From IMG/VR virus record IMGVR_UViG_3300029286_000101, positions 1 through 41,758 of that record: a stretch of 41,758 bases of DNA; one strand, written 5' to 3'. This DNA is from a virus. Of this stretch, positions 1 to 8,802 are shown one piece after another. The position numbers and the translations under genes are program-made. The stretch's first letter is position 1, and every line of letters starts with the position of its first letter. Under the pieces are notes generated by a model. The model did no database searches. It was not told where the DNA came from and saw only the letters and a list, made by a program, of their open reading frames with translations.

Positions 1-12
1 AAAGGAGTTTAA

Positions 13-627
13 ATGAAACAGTTTAAGAACGCTCATGTCGCAAGAATTATTGAAGATGTATTGAATGGAAAGCCAATTATCATTGTTGATGACTATAATC
101 GTGAGAATGAGGGTGACCTTGTTTTAGCTGCAGAAAAGGCTACAATTGATAATCTTGCTTTTATTAAAAGAGAAGCTGGTGGATTGATGTGTATTCCTGC
201 AGTTGGTGAGATTTTTGATCGCTTACAGATTCCTATGATGACTGATAAGCCAACTGATCCATTTGGAACACCATTTACACTTTCTTTTGATGCAAGAGAT
301 AATGCAACAACGGGTATGAGTATCAGTGATCGTCTTGAAGTTGTTAAGCTTTTGCTTAACAAAAACACTAAACCAGAACAGCTATGTAGACCTGGACATA
401 TGTTCGGATTAAGACCAAAAAAAGGACTTCTTACTGAAAGACGTGGCCATACAGAATCTTCAATCGAAGTGTGTAAACTTGCTGACTTACAACCAATTTC
501 TATTATTATTGAAATCATGAATAAAGATGGTTCTATGTCTCGCATGCCTGATCTTGAAGTTCTCGCTGCAAAGTTCAATCTTAATATAATTTCAGTTGAA
601 GAAATTTATAATGAGGTATATAACTAA
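13..627 (+). CDS. ribB: 3,4-dihydroxy-2-butanone 4-phosphate synthase
   Basis: RibB-type enzyme of 204 aa, about the usual length, that converts ribulose 5-phosphate to L-3,4-dihydroxy-2-butanone 4-phosphate plus formate. The family signatures are visible: the acidic RENEGD metal loop near residue 32, RPGHMFGL near 127, RRGHTE near 144 and DGSMSR near 173. An AAAGGAG ribosome site precedes the ATG. No other riboflavin gene is in the window. It starts a + strand run of sugar-handling genes and its stop overlaps the next start (TAATG), so the product may feed a sugar or glycan pathway rather than flavin synthesis. Family assignment is strong; pathway is inference. Confidence 0.93.
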   Translation: MKQFKNAHVARIIEDVLNGKPIIIVDDYNRENEGDLVLAAEKATIDNLAFIKREAGGLMCIPAVGEIFDRLQIPMMTDKPTDPFGTPFTLSFDARDNATTGMSISDRLEVVKLLLNKNTKPEQLCRPGHMFGLRPKKGLLTERRGHTESSIEVCKLADLQPISIIIEIMNKDGSMSRMPDLEVLAAKFNLNIISVEEIYNEVYN

Positions 628-1640
628 TGGATCAAAAGCTTGTGACAAGAGCGTATAATTCATTTGAGTTCGATCTTCACACAAATCGAATTACAAAGAA
701 GAGTTCTAATTCTAAATTACAACTTGAATATGAATACTTTCAGCAAATAGAAAAAGATTGTGGTCATCTTAGTGCACTATTTCCAAAAGTTATAGATTAT
801 TGGACAGAAGATGGTTGCAAGACTTATCATCTAATGATGGAATATTATGCTTATCCTAATTTAGGAATGGCTATGATAGACGACACACAATCGTCTTTCA
901 TATCACTTGATTTCTGGAAAAGTGTTGCTCACAAGCTTTATAAATTGATAACGGAAGATTTTAATGGTTGTGAAGAAGGCAAAACTCCGTACACTAACCG
1001 ATATTCTCGAGATATGTATGTTAATAAAACAGAACGAGAGTATAACGCTCTTAAAACTAATTTTGAATTTTTCTCCAATTTGTGTAGTGAGAAAGAATTA
1101 ATAATAAATGGAAAAAAATGCTTGAACTTTGAAGTTATTTGGAATGATATTAAAGAATACATTGAAAAAAGTCTTTGTAGAGATATTCCATTTTACGTTA
1201 TTCATGGTGACATGTGCTTCTCAAATATTCTTTGTGGAATGTCTTATAATAATGAACCAATCTTTAAGTTCATCGATCCTCGTGGTAGTTTTGGTTCATT
1301 AGGTGGAGTATACGGAGATCCTTTGTATGACGTTGCTAAACTGTTTCACTCATTTGAAGGCATGTACGAGTTTATCATAAACGACAAATTTTCATTAACT
1401 GAAATAACTCCACTAAAAGAATATTTATACTCATTTGATTGTGATTTGTTAGCTAAACATTTTCTTCAAGGAATATTTGAGAAACAGTTTAATGATTTTG
1501 ATCTCACTCGAGTTCGGTTAATTGAAGGTCTTATTTTTGTTGGAATGTGTGCAAGACACTATGATAGTTTAGACCGTCAAAAAGTGATGTATATGACTGG
1601 TTTGTCTATTCTTAACGACATTTACAAGGAGATAAAATGA
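627..1640 (+). CDS. APH/choline-kinase-like phosphotransferase
   Basis: 337 aa protein with the kinase-fold motifs of aminoglycoside/choline phosphotransferases: VIHGDMCFSNIL near residue 192 (catalytic Asp and Asn) and FKFIDPRGSFG near 213 (metal-binding DPRG). It probably phosphorylates a small sugar or polyol with ATP in the cytoplasm. Coupled to ribB by TAATG and to the following nucleotidyltransferase by ATGA. A kinase next to a nucleotidyltransferase is typical of NDP-activated sugar or polyol pathways in capsule and LPS loci. Substrate unknown. Confidence 0.8.
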   Translation: MDQKLVTRAYNSFEFDLHTNRITKKSSNSKLQLEYEYFQQIEKDCGHLSALFPKVIDYWTEDGCKTYHLMMEYYAYPNLGMAMIDDTQSSFISLDFWKSVAHKLYKLITEDFNGCEEGKTPYTNRYSRDMYVNKTEREYNALKTNFEFFSNLCSEKELIINGKKCLNFEVIWNDIKEYIEKSLCRDIPFYVIHGDMCFSNILCGMSYNNEPIFKFIDPRGSFGSLGGVYGDPLYDVAKLFHSFEGMYEFIINDKFSLTEITPLKEYLYSFDCDLLAKHFLQGIFEKQFNDFDLTRVRLIEGLIFVGMCARHYDSLDRQKVMYMTGLSILNDIYKEIK

Positions 1641-2401
1641 CTCCATTCGAAAACAATATTGATATTGTTGTGTTGATGGCTGGAAATGGATCTCGATTTG
1701 AAAATAGTGAGTATAAAACTCTAAAGCCTTTAATTAATATAAAAGGTAAAACAATTCTTGAATGGACATTAAGTTCACTACCAAGAGAAGAACTTGAAAA
1801 ACAGTTTATAACATTCGCTATCCGCACAGAACATGATAATCAATATAACCTTGTTAATTTTGTGTCAAGTTTGTATCCGTTCACAGATTATAAAATGTTC
1901 AGCCATCTTACAAGAGGCAATTTAGATACAGCTCATTCAACAATATCATCTCAAGCATATATTGGTGAAAAACCTATTCTCTTTTTAGACTCTGATAATT
2001 TACACTCTTCACAGCATTTTTTTGAGTTTATCAAAAAAATTAAACATGAATTTTTTGCTGCAACATGTTATTTTGAACCAATTGATGATAGTTCCAAATG
2101 GTGTTTTGCTCAAATAGATGAAGCTACTGGCAGAGTAAAAGATATTAAAGAGAAAGATCCAACAGCACTTGCAAAAGGTTATAAACCTATTATTGGTGTA
2201 TTCTATTTTAGCTCAGTTAATATGTTTCGTAAATTAGCTAAAAAAATTCTAAATACAAAAGATCCTGTAAATGGTGAGTTTTATATGTCACAAGTTTTTC
2301 AAGAATATTTAGATAATGAGATTCCAGTGTTTGCTTATAAAGCAGAGACAATGATACCACTTGGTACTCCAGAGGATGTTTCGATCTTTGCTAAAACATA
2401 A
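1637..2401 (+). CDS. Sugar-phosphate nucleotidyltransferase
   Basis: 254 aa protein of the GT-A-like NTP_transferase fold. The N-terminal signature LMAGNGSRF near residue 13 and KPLINIKGKTILEW near 29 form the nucleotide- and phosphate-binding loop. DSDN near 112 supplies a metal-binding Asp. It likely couples NTP to a sugar or polyol phosphate, perhaps the product of the preceding kinase, with which it overlaps by 4 nt. A CATAAATA late promoter for the next endonuclease gene begins inside its last codons. Exact NDP product cannot be told. Confidence 0.82.
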   Translation: MTPFENNIDIVVLMAGNGSRFENSEYKTLKPLINIKGKTILEWTLSSLPREELEKQFITFAIRTEHDNQYNLVNFVSSLYPFTDYKMFSHLTRGNLDTAHSTISSQAYIGEKPILFLDSDNLHSSQHFFEFIKKIKHEFFAATCYFEPIDDSSKWCFAQIDEATGRVKDIKEKDPTALAKGYKPIIGVFYFSSVNMFRKLAKKILNTKDPVNGEFYMSQVFQEYLDNEIPVFAYKAETMIPLGTPEDVSIFAKT

Positions 2402-2496
2402 ATAGAAGAAATAAGAAGGACAGCAGTTGCAACTGTTTCTTTGCCACATCAAAGATTACTTCTATTTCTCACTTTTATCCTATGTGGAGGCATCTT
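2397..2496 (+). promoter_or_regulatory. Late promoter plus pseudoknotted leader RNA, copy 1
   Basis: CATAAATA at 2397-2404 is followed by a structured leader. P1 pairs 2407-2418 with 2459-2469 (one bulged A). P2 pairs 2422-2426 with 2433-2437 around loop TTGCAA. P3 pairs 2438-2443 with 2450-2455 around loop CCACAT. A pseudoknot pairs that loop with ATGTGG at 2482-2487, covering the start of the SD (GGAGG 2486-2490). It decides the GTG start at 2497. Pairing co-varies with four other copies in the window. Confidence 0.85.
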
Positions 2497-3264
2497 GTGC
2501 GCAAAGTATTAACTACAGAAGAATTCATTCAAAAAGCTAAAACTGTTCATAACGATAAATATGATTATTCTAAAACAGTATACGTAAAAGCTATGACAAA
2601 GATCTGTATAAAATGTCCAATACATGGAGATTTTATCCAAACACCAAATAATCATATTAACGTAAAACAAGGGTGTCCTAAGTGTGGTGTTAAACACCGG
2701 CCACAGAATAAACCAGCAACCTTAGAGCAGTTTATAAAAAAAGCTAAACAAGCACACGGAAACAAGTATGATTACTCAACTGTGTTGTATGTAAACAATA
2801 GCACCAAAGTTCAAATTATTTGTTATAAACATGGTGCTTTTTGGCAAGCTCCTGACATGCACACTTCATGCAGAACAGGTTGTCCAAAGTGCTGTGAGTC
2901 AACCGGAGAGTCGTTTATAAGAGTTTGGTTAGAGCAACACAATATAAATTTCTTAAAACAGAAAACATTTAGAGAATGTGTTAATCCAAAAACTAACAAA
3001 ATGTTAAAGTTTGACTTTTATTTAACAGAAAAAGACACCTGTATAGAATATGATGGTATACAGCATTTTATTGAGGGTGTTGGTAGAGGCGTAGGAGGTC
3101 GACATATAACAACAGAAAATGAATATATAGATACTTGTTACAAAGATAACATAAAAAATGAGTTTTGCTGTAGTAAAAATATAAAATTAATTAGAATCAA
3201 ATATGATCAAAATATTGAAACAATTTTAATGAAAGAGGTTAATAATGGGACAATTCTTTTTTGA
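2497..3264 (+). CDS. DUF723-like free-standing homing endonuclease
   Basis: 255 aa. Two N-terminal modules of the form F..KA..vH..kYDYS..Y....kv.I.C..HG.F.q.P..H...GCpkC (about residues 6-65 and 70-130), each a treble-clef-like zinc site. A C-terminal PD-(D/E)XK/Vsr-like nuclease follows, with KFDFYL near 173 and CIEYDGIQHF near 184. I chose GTG 2497, six bases after GGAGG, instead of an upstream ATG that lies in the pseudoknot; this gives the same N-terminus (KxLTTEEF) as the copy at 10217. It overlaps the downstream transaldolase start by 20 nt, as expected for a mobile gene inserted at a gene boundary. Homing activity is inferred. Confidence 0.85.
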   Translation: MRKVLTTEEFIQKAKTVHNDKYDYSKTVYVKAMTKICIKCPIHGDFIQTPNNHINVKQGCPKCGVKHRPQNKPATLEQFIKKAKQAHGNKYDYSTVLYVNNSTKVQIICYKHGAFWQAPDMHTSCRTGCPKCCESTGESFIRVWLEQHNINFLKQKTFRECVNPKTNKMLKFDFYLTEKDTCIEYDGIQHFIEGVGRGVGGRHITTENEYIDTCYKDNIKNEFCCSKNIKLIRIKYDQNIETILMKEVNNGTILF

Positions 3265-4162
3265 CACCGCTTCAGTAGATTATATTTCTGACGCTTGGAG
3301 AAAGCTTTGGGGATATGTTGATGAGAAGGATGTATTGGGAGTAACAACCAATCCATCAGCATTTGGCAAAGTTAATATTAAGACAATGGAAGAAGCACTT
3401 GATCGGACCAGTGCTCTCTGTCGTTTAATTACCAAGATTAGAGATGATGGTAAAGGTGTTGTTTATGTACAGCCACCATATTCAAAGATGACTATTCATG
3501 AGATGGCTATGTGGGTTAACATGTTTCAATCTGCAAGTGATGGTCGTACAAAGATTGCGTGCAAACTACCTCCATACTATAAAGTTCTATCCTCAATGAA
3601 TCAAATTGAAACAGAAGCTTTCAAGACAGTTAAACAAAATATTGATTTCAATGTTACTGGTCTTGCTGATTGTGCAACAGCTGCAATGGCTGCAACATTT
3701 AAGCCCCGTTATATAAGTGTCATTATTGGTAGAATGGAAGAAAAAGGTATTGATGCTAAAGAGCAAATTAATTTCATTCGTCAATTCACAGACTCAAAGA
3801 CAGAAATAATCACTGGTGCTATGAGAACAGTAGCTGGTGTTAAGTGGGCTTGTCAATATGGAACAGTTCCAACTATTGGAACAAAAGTATTTGATTTAAT
3901 ATTTGATGAGGTAGGTGCTAAGAACTTTAACACTTTATGGGACGATCATGTCTACATGACTCCAACTAATACAGCTCCTATAGTCACAAAAGACATGCTT
4001 GATTTATCAGAAGCTTTCTTTGTTCAGATGGATCAACTTGGTAATGATTTATATGTTGATTTTGTGAAAGAGCTTGGAAAGAAGAAAACTGTTGAAGGTC
4101 CTCAAGCCTGGAAAAAAGGAGATTCACTTTCTACTCCAGTTCGTCCAACAGGGAGTCATTAA
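3245..4162 (+). CDS. Transaldolase-like protein (TalC/fructose-6-phosphate aldolase family)
   Basis: 305 aa class I aldolase-like barrel. FFFDTASVDYI at the N-terminus and GVTTNPSAFGK near residue 32 are transaldolase family signatures; KIACKLPPYY near 104 is the likely Schiff-base Lys segment and ITGAMRTVAGV near 187 a late barrel strand. It is longer than stand-alone TalC (about 220 aa). Phage TalC is known from cyanophages, where it redirects pentose-phosphate flux. Here it sits in a sugar operon and could instead build an unusual sugar. The start lies within the end of the upstream endonuclease gene. Confidence 0.82.
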   Translation: MGQFFFDTASVDYISDAWRKLWGYVDEKDVLGVTTNPSAFGKVNIKTMEEALDRTSALCRLITKIRDDGKGVVYVQPPYSKMTIHEMAMWVNMFQSASDGRTKIACKLPPYYKVLSSMNQIETEAFKTVKQNIDFNVTGLADCATAAMAATFKPRYISVIIGRMEEKGIDAKEQINFIRQFTDSKTEIITGAMRTVAGVKWACQYGTVPTIGTKVFDLIFDEVGAKNFNTLWDDHVYMTPTNTAPIVTKDMLDLSEAFFVQMDQLGNDLYVDFVKELGKKKTVEGPQAWKKGDSLSTPVRPTGSH

Positions 4163-4163
4163 C

Positions 4164-4526
4164 ATGCACGGAGTTAAAACTGTCTTTGTTGACATAGATG
4201 GTACTATATGGACTAACTTTGGTATGGGTATGAGCATTCAATTAGACCTAACTAAGTCAGCTGATATTCTTCCTGGTGTTAAAGGAAAGTTTGATGAGTG
4301 GGAACATGAAGGTACTAAAATCATTCTCACAACTGGAAGAAAAGAGTGTTATAGAGCTGAAACCGAAGCCAAATTAAAAAGCTTCGGTTTATATTGGGAT
4401 CAATTGGTTATGGGGTGTGGTGGCGGACCAAGAATTTTAATTAATGATAAGAAACCAAATGGAGAGTTGACGGCTTTTGCCGTCAACTTGGACCGTAATG
4501 TCGGTCTATCTGGAGTTAAAGAATGA
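4164..4526 (+). CDS. HAD-family phosphatase, small
   Basis: 120 aa. FVDIDGTIW near residue 8 is HAD motif I (two catalytic Asp), LTTGR near 54 is motif II, and ILINDKKPNG near 91 carries the motif IV acid. Start chosen at ATG 4164 after GGGAG rather than an upstream in-frame ATG inside the transaldolase gene. The stop overlaps an ATG (ATGA, 4523) that is the stranded start of the next original gene. Likely dephosphorylates a sugar or polyol phosphate; substrate unknown. Confidence 0.8.
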   Translation: MHGVKTVFVDIDGTIWTNFGMGMSIQLDLTKSADILPGVKGKFDEWEHEGTKIILTTGRKECYRAETEAKLKSFGLYWDQLVMGCGGGPRILINDKKPNGELTAFAVNLDRNVGLSGVKE

Positions 4527-4555
4527 AGGTAGCGTTGTGTTTAAGTGGTCATATA
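4523..4555 (+). pseudogene. Stranded 5' end of the downstream glycosyltransferase-like gene
   Basis: Starting at the ATG that overlaps the HAD stop, the sequence reads MKVALCLSGHI. The intact gene at 5581 begins MVKSVALCLSGH and the one at 6349 begins MRVALCISGQ. So the original gene start remains here, followed by a late promoter and an endonuclease gene, and the functional gene restarts 1.06 kb downstream. This looks like an insertion scar. Confidence 0.75.
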
Positions 4556-4562
4556 GTAGAAA

Positions 4563-4570
4563 TATAAATA
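4563..4570 (+). promoter_or_regulatory. T4-type late promoter
   Basis: TATAAATA, 19 bases before the ATG at 4590, with AAAGGAGG between. Unlike five other endonuclease genes here, this copy has no structured leader. Confidence 0.75.
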
Positions 4571-4589
4571 CTTTCTAAAGGAGGTATTT

Positions 4590-5588
4590 ATGAGTAAAAA
4601 AATGTCGTTGTGTGATTTTATTAATAGATCTGTTGTTGCTCATAACAATGAGTATGATTATTCATTAGTTGATTTTGTGAACACTTCAACTAAAGTTAAA
4701 ATTATTTGTAAAAAGCATGGATTGTTTGAGCAAACTCCAGTATGTCACTACAAAGGAAATGGGTGTCCTCAGTGCTATTTGATAAGAAAAAGGGATTTTC
4801 ATAATCATCCTGAAAAACACAGTATAGATTGCAAATGTGTGAAATGTACAAAAACTCTATCTCTTCAAGATTTTTTATTGAAATGTAAAAAAGTTCATGG
4901 TGACACTTATGATTATTCGAAAGTTGCTTATACACAATATCACAAAAAAGTTTGTGTTATTTGTACATGTCATGGAGAGTTTTGGATAACACCGAGCAAC
5001 CATTTAAATGGAAATGGTTGTAAAAAATGTGCAATAAAACATAATAAGCAAAATCAGCCAAAAAGCAATTTGGAGTTTATTTCAGATGCTAAAAGTGTAC
5101 ATGGCTGTTTATATGATTATTCAAAAGTTAATTATATAAACAATATAGAAAAAATAATTATAGTGTGTAAAAAGCACGGTGTTTTTGAACAGATACCAAC
5201 AAACCATTTAGCGGGCAATGGATGTCCCAAGTGTAAAGAATCTCATGGAGAACGAAAAATTCGAAAATTTTTGGATGATAACTTTATCAGTTATATTAGA
5301 CAAAAAACTTTTGATAAATGTGTAAACCCTAAAACGAATAGAAAACTTAAATTTGATTTTTATTTACCAGATCATAATATGTGTATAGAGTTTGACGGTG
5401 AACAACATTTTAACTGTGGATTTAAGATGAATGGTAAGTTTGTTATAACAGATGATTATGTTAGAAGCATTAAGTATAGAGATGAGTTGAAAAATGTGTA
5501 TTGTTTTAACAATAATATAAATTTAATTAGAATTAAAAATAATGAACTCATTGAACAAAAAATAAAGGATTATATACATAATGGTTAA
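4590..5588 (+). CDS. DUF723-like free-standing homing endonuclease, three modules
   Basis: 332 aa. Three zinc modules of the same family at about residues 8-67, 92-150 and 156-214, with an extra Cys/His stretch (HSIDCKCVKC) between the first and second. The C-terminal nuclease has KFDFYLPD near 253 and CIEFDGEQHF near 264, then the conserved tail with NLIRIKN. It overlaps the next gene by 8 nt. It is inserted between a HAD gene and a glycosyltransferase-like gene whose original start lies upstream. Confidence 0.85.
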   Translation: MSKKMSLCDFINRSVVAHNNEYDYSLVDFVNTSTKVKIICKKHGLFEQTPVCHYKGNGCPQCYLIRKRDFHNHPEKHSIDCKCVKCTKTLSLQDFLLKCKKVHGDTYDYSKVAYTQYHKKVCVICTCHGEFWITPSNHLNGNGCKKCAIKHNKQNQPKSNLEFISDAKSVHGCLYDYSKVNYINNIEKIIIVCKKHGVFEQIPTNHLAGNGCPKCKESHGERKIRKFLDDNFISYIRQKTFDKCVNPKTNRKLKFDFYLPDHNMCIEFDGEQHFNCGFKMNGKFVITDDYVRSIKYRDELKNVYCFNNNINLIRIKNNELIEQKIKDYIHNG

Positions 5589-6348
5589 ATCTGTGGCTTT
5601 ATGCCTCTCAGGGCACATGCGCTCATATGAACAATGTTTTCCATCTCTTAAACAATACGTAATAGATCCATTAAAGGCTGATGTTTTTATTAGTACATGG
5701 GATACTCTTGGATACTGGAAACAGCTAACTAATGATGAGTTGAATAGTAAGAAAGTTAGTTTAAATGAATTGGGTTTTGATGAGTCTGGAAAAGTTAATG
5801 AAGATAATGTTAGACATTTATATGATCCAGTAGTGTTAAAAGTCCACTCTTTTTCAGAAAAAGACTCATATTTTACACAGTATGCTAATTTATTTTCAAA
5901 ATATATTGATGCTGATAAATGGTATTATAGGTTGAAAAATTTTTATTCAATGTACTGGAAAGCTTACAATTGTTTAGATCACTGTAAACAAGTTAGTGAA
6001 TGTATTTATGGGTACGATTTGGTGATTCGAACACGTCCAGATTTAATGTTTAATTCATCACTACCATTTATTGATAATTATGATAAAGGTTATTTGTATG
6101 TGTGTGACAACTATGCTGAACGAGGAACACTTGGAGATATCTTTTTTGCAGGATCAATTGATAATTTAATTAAATATCATTCTGTCATATACAACCTTGA
6201 AGAGTTATTAAGTGTCAATAAAGTATTTAATCCACATCAATTAGTAAGAAGTCAATTAGAATTTAGAGACATTCCTTACAAAGTAATTCATCTGAATGTA
6301 AGTTTAAACAATTCAAAAAACAAATATTGTGAACAAGGAAAGTTTTAA
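5581..6348 (+). CDS. Glycosyltransferase-like protein A
   Basis: 255 aa. N-terminal ALCLSGHMRSYEQCF followed by a segment ending DVFISTW, and YDLVIRTRPDL near residue 145, resembling an Asp-containing sugar-nucleotide site. Related to the next gene (same ALC-SG, DVF-W and D-IR-D framework), so the two are paralogues. Probably acts in glycan assembly in the cytoplasm. No membrane segment. Exact family name uncertain. Its start was rebuilt after the endonuclease insertion. Confidence 0.6.
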   Translation: MVKSVALCLSGHMRSYEQCFPSLKQYVIDPLKADVFISTWDTLGYWKQLTNDELNSKKVSLNELGFDESGKVNEDNVRHLYDPVVLKVHSFSEKDSYFTQYANLFSKYIDADKWYYRLKNFYSMYWKAYNCLDHCKQVSECIYGYDLVIRTRPDLMFNSSLPFIDNYDKGYLYVCDNYAERGTLGDIFFAGSIDNLIKYHSVIYNLEELLSVNKVFNPHQLVRSQLEFRDIPYKVIHLNVSLNNSKNKYCEQGKF

Positions 6349-7044
6349 ATGAGAGTAGCTCTTTGTATCTCAGGTCAACCACGTTTTTTTGAAAAAGGTT
6401 TTGTGTACATTAATAATTGTATAATTAAACCTTTTCAACCAGATGTATTTATGCATATTTGGTATGATAAGGATCATGTTGGAAAACCGTATTCATGTGC
6501 TCCATGGAATAATGGTATTAGTGATAACATCAAACCTCATACAATGGAAGCTCTAAAGCATATATATAACCCCAAACTATCAATATTTGAACCAGAGAAA
6601 TTTTGGGATAATAACTTACAGCGATCATATGAATCTAATAAAGGCAGACAATACAGCTTTATAACTTTCAGTCAATTCTATTCAATAATGATGGCTAATG
6701 AACTAAAAAGACAGTATGAACGTGTAAATAGTTTCAAATATGATTGGGTTATTAAAATTAGAACTGATTGGGCTATTGAAACTCTGCTTCCTTTACAGCA
6801 AATGGCTCGATCAAGTGTATATGTTCCAGATAATTGTCCAGATCCAAAATATTTTAACGATCAGTTTGCTGTTGGAACATCTGAAAATATTGATGTATAC
6901 TCAAGCGTATTTCCAAATATTGATAATTATTGGGTTCATGATGGAGTTAGATTAGTTGGAGAAACTATGGCCACTCATCACTTGCAGGTTAATAAAGTAT
7001 CTTATATACCTCTCCCAATCAGCCATAGTATTATTAGGAGTTAG
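6349..7044 (+). CDS. Glycosyltransferase-like protein B
   Basis: 231 aa paralogue of the preceding protein: VALCISGQPRFFEKGF at the N-terminus, DVFMHIWYDKDH near residue 32, and YDWVIKIRTDWAI near 126 as the counterpart of YDLVIRTRPDL. Begins directly after the previous stop. Likely transfers or modifies a sugar in the same pathway. Confidence 0.55.
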   Translation: MRVALCISGQPRFFEKGFVYINNCIIKPFQPDVFMHIWYDKDHVGKPYSCAPWNNGISDNIKPHTMEALKHIYNPKLSIFEPEKFWDNNLQRSYESNKGRQYSFITFSQFYSIMMANELKRQYERVNSFKYDWVIKIRTDWAIETLLPLQQMARSSVYVPDNCPDPKYFNDQFAVGTSENIDVYSSVFPNIDNYWVHDGVRLVGETMATHHLQVNKVSYIPLPISHSIIRS

Positions 7045-7045
7045 A

Positions 7046-7750
7046 TTGAAAACGTTTTTAATCAATTTTGCAAATGAAAAGTTTGAGAAGAGAAGAAAAG
7101 TCAATTCTCAAAGTGGACTAAATAGTGGGTTTGATCACTGTGTTGAATATACATCTAATATGTTTCCTTTATTTTATAGAAAGTATAAACATATTCTTGA
7201 TCAACCAAGAGGCTGTGGATATTGGCTGTGGAAGCCTTATATAATACTTCAAACATTATTACAGGTGAATGATGGTGATGTTGTAATGTATAGTGATTCA
7301 GGAGCTACATTCATTAATTCTATACAGCCTCTTGTCGACACATGCTTGAGAGAAGAAATTGTTTTATTTGAGTTGAATGGAATACCTCTAAAATCATATA
7401 CTAAACGAGATTGCTTCTATTATATGTGGGGTAACACAATTGAATATCACAATACAAATTTTATAACAGCATCTTTTCAATTATATAAAAGATGTGAGCG
7501 ATCAATAACTTTCGTTGAAAAATATTTAAAATGGTGCTGCAACGAAGATGTACTGACAGATAAACCCAATACATGTGGTCTACCAAACCTTCCTGAGTTT
7601 AAAGATCATAGACATGATCAATCAGTGTTGACAATTTTAGCTAAACATAATGATATTAAATTACACGCTGATCCAAGTGAATACGGCAACAATCATAGAC
7701 ATCTTTATGATAACAGCAACTACGGTCAAATAATTTGGCACCATCGATGA
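7046..7750 (+). CDS. Glycosyltransferase-like protein C
   Basis: 234 aa with a TTG start at 7046, five bases after AGGAG; an ATG at 6956 in the same frame lies inside the previous gene and lacks a site. The segment GCGYWLWKPYIILQTLL near residue 54 and the following GDVVMYSDSGATF near 76 resemble proteins in bacterial capsule loci, with YSDSG as a DxD-like metal site. The last codons overlap an ATG and run into a late promoter. Confidence 0.55.
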   Translation: MKTFLINFANEKFEKRRKVNSQSGLNSGFDHCVEYTSNMFPLFYRKYKHILDQPRGCGYWLWKPYIILQTLLQVNDGDVVMYSDSGATFINSIQPLVDTCLREEIVLFELNGIPLKSYTKRDCFYYMWGNTIEYHNTNFITASFQLYKRCERSITFVEKYLKWCCNEDVLTDKPNTCGLPNLPEFKDHRHDQSVLTILAKHNDIKLHADPSEYGNNHRHLYDNSNYGQIIWHHR

Positions 7751-7752
7751 AT

Positions 7753-7857
7753 TATAAATATTAGAAATGTTAAAGGACAGCGGAGTCATGACCGTTTCTT
7801 TGCCATACCGAAGATTACTTTACATTTCTCACTTTAAACCAGTATGGAGGTTCAACT
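7753..7857 (+). promoter_or_regulatory. Late promoter plus pseudoknotted leader RNA, copy 2
   Basis: TATAAATA at 7753-7760. P1 7763-7775 with 7818-7829 (bulged T); P2 7779-7783 with 7792-7796, loop AGTCATGA; P3 7797-7802 with 7809-7814, including a G-U pair; loop CCATAC pairs with GTATGG at 7842-7847, overlapping the SD GGAGG 7846-7850. P1 and pseudoknot sequences differ from copies 1 and 3 but pairing is kept. Confidence 0.85.
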
Positions 7858-8802
7858 ATGAGTAAACACACTACAGACGATTTTGTCAAAAAAGCTATTA
7901 TAGTACACAACAATAGATATGATTATTCTTTAGTTCAGTATATTGACTCTGTTTCAAAAGTAAAAATTATATGTCCTATACACGGTGTATTCGATCAAAC
8001 ACCCAATATACATATACAGGGTGGTGGTTGTAAAAAATGTGTATATGATTATTATCACAATAAGTATTCTTTGACAACCAATAAATTTATTCAGATAGCG
8101 TTACAAGTGCACAGTAATAAATATAATTATTCTAAAGTGAATTATGTTAATAACCACACAAAAGTTTGCATTATCTGTCCAGAACATGGAGAATTTTGGC
8201 AGATTCCTGTTGACCATATTAGATCAAAAAGAGGTTGTCGTCGCTGTAAAAAAATAGGTGGTAATATAAGAGATACAGCAGCATTTATAAAACAATCTAT
8301 TGAAATTCATGGATATAAATATGATTATAGTGATACTATATATAAAAATATTAGAAATAAAGTTACTATCTTTTGCTATGAACATGGATCTTTCACTCAG
8401 AGTCCACTTCTTCATTTAAGGGGATGTGGCTGTCCTGTATGTAAAAATTCTAAAGGTGAGCAAAATATAAAAAGTATTTTAGATCAAATTAATATTAAAT
8501 TTGTGCTGCAAAAAACGTTCAATGATTGCAAAAATCCAAAAACTAATTATAAATTAAGATTTGATTTTTATTTACCAGATTACAACACGTGTATAGAGTT
8601 TGATGGAAAACAACATTTCAAAGAGGGTGTAGGATCTTATTTGGTTAATCATATATTAACAATCGAAGAATATGAAGAAGTTGTTTACAGAGATTTGATC
8701 AAGACAATATATTGTGCACAAAATAATATTAATCTAATGAGAATTAATTACAAACAAAATATAAAACAAGAGATGATAAAGATAATAGAGGGGTTTAAAT
8801 GA
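7858..8802 (+). CDS. DUF723-like free-standing homing endonuclease, three modules
   Basis: 314 aa. Zinc modules at about residues 6-65, 76-136 and 143-200 (each with YDYS or YNYS, a C..HG pair and a final Cys pair). C-terminal nuclease with RFDFYLPDYN near 236 and CIEFDGKQHF near 245, then YRDLIKTIYC and NLMRINY. Expression probably late, through the leader immediately upstream. ATGA overlap with the following methyltransferase. Confidence 0.87.
   Translation: MSKHTTDDFVKKAIIVHNNRYDYSLVQYIDSVSKVKIICPIHGVFDQTPNIHIQGGGCKKCVYDYYHNKYSLTTNKFIQIALQVHSNKYNYSKVNYVNNHTKVCIICPEHGEFWQIPVDHIRSKRGCRRCKKIGGNIRDTAAFIKQSIEIHGYKYDYSDTIYKNIRNKVTIFCYEHGSFTQSPLLHLRGCGCPVCKNSKGEQNIKSILDQINIKFVLQKTFNDCKNPKTNYKLRFDFYLPDYNTCIEFDGKQHFKEGVGSYLVNHILTIEEYEEVVYRDLIKTIYCAQNNINLMRINYKQNIKQEMIKIIEGFK

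Noticed and set aside
93-578. Long minus-strand reading frame opposite ribB
   Set aside because: It is the shadow of a strongly supported gene; no ribosome site and no recognisable domain.
2482-2496. ATG at 2482 as start of the first endonuclease
   Set aside because: It lies in the pseudoknot/SD segment; GTG 2497 has proper spacing and matches the start of the copy at 10217.
2401-2500. Leader RNA as a hammerhead, HDV-like or twister ribozyme
   Set aside because: None of the catalytic cores could be matched; the SD pseudoknot favours translational control.
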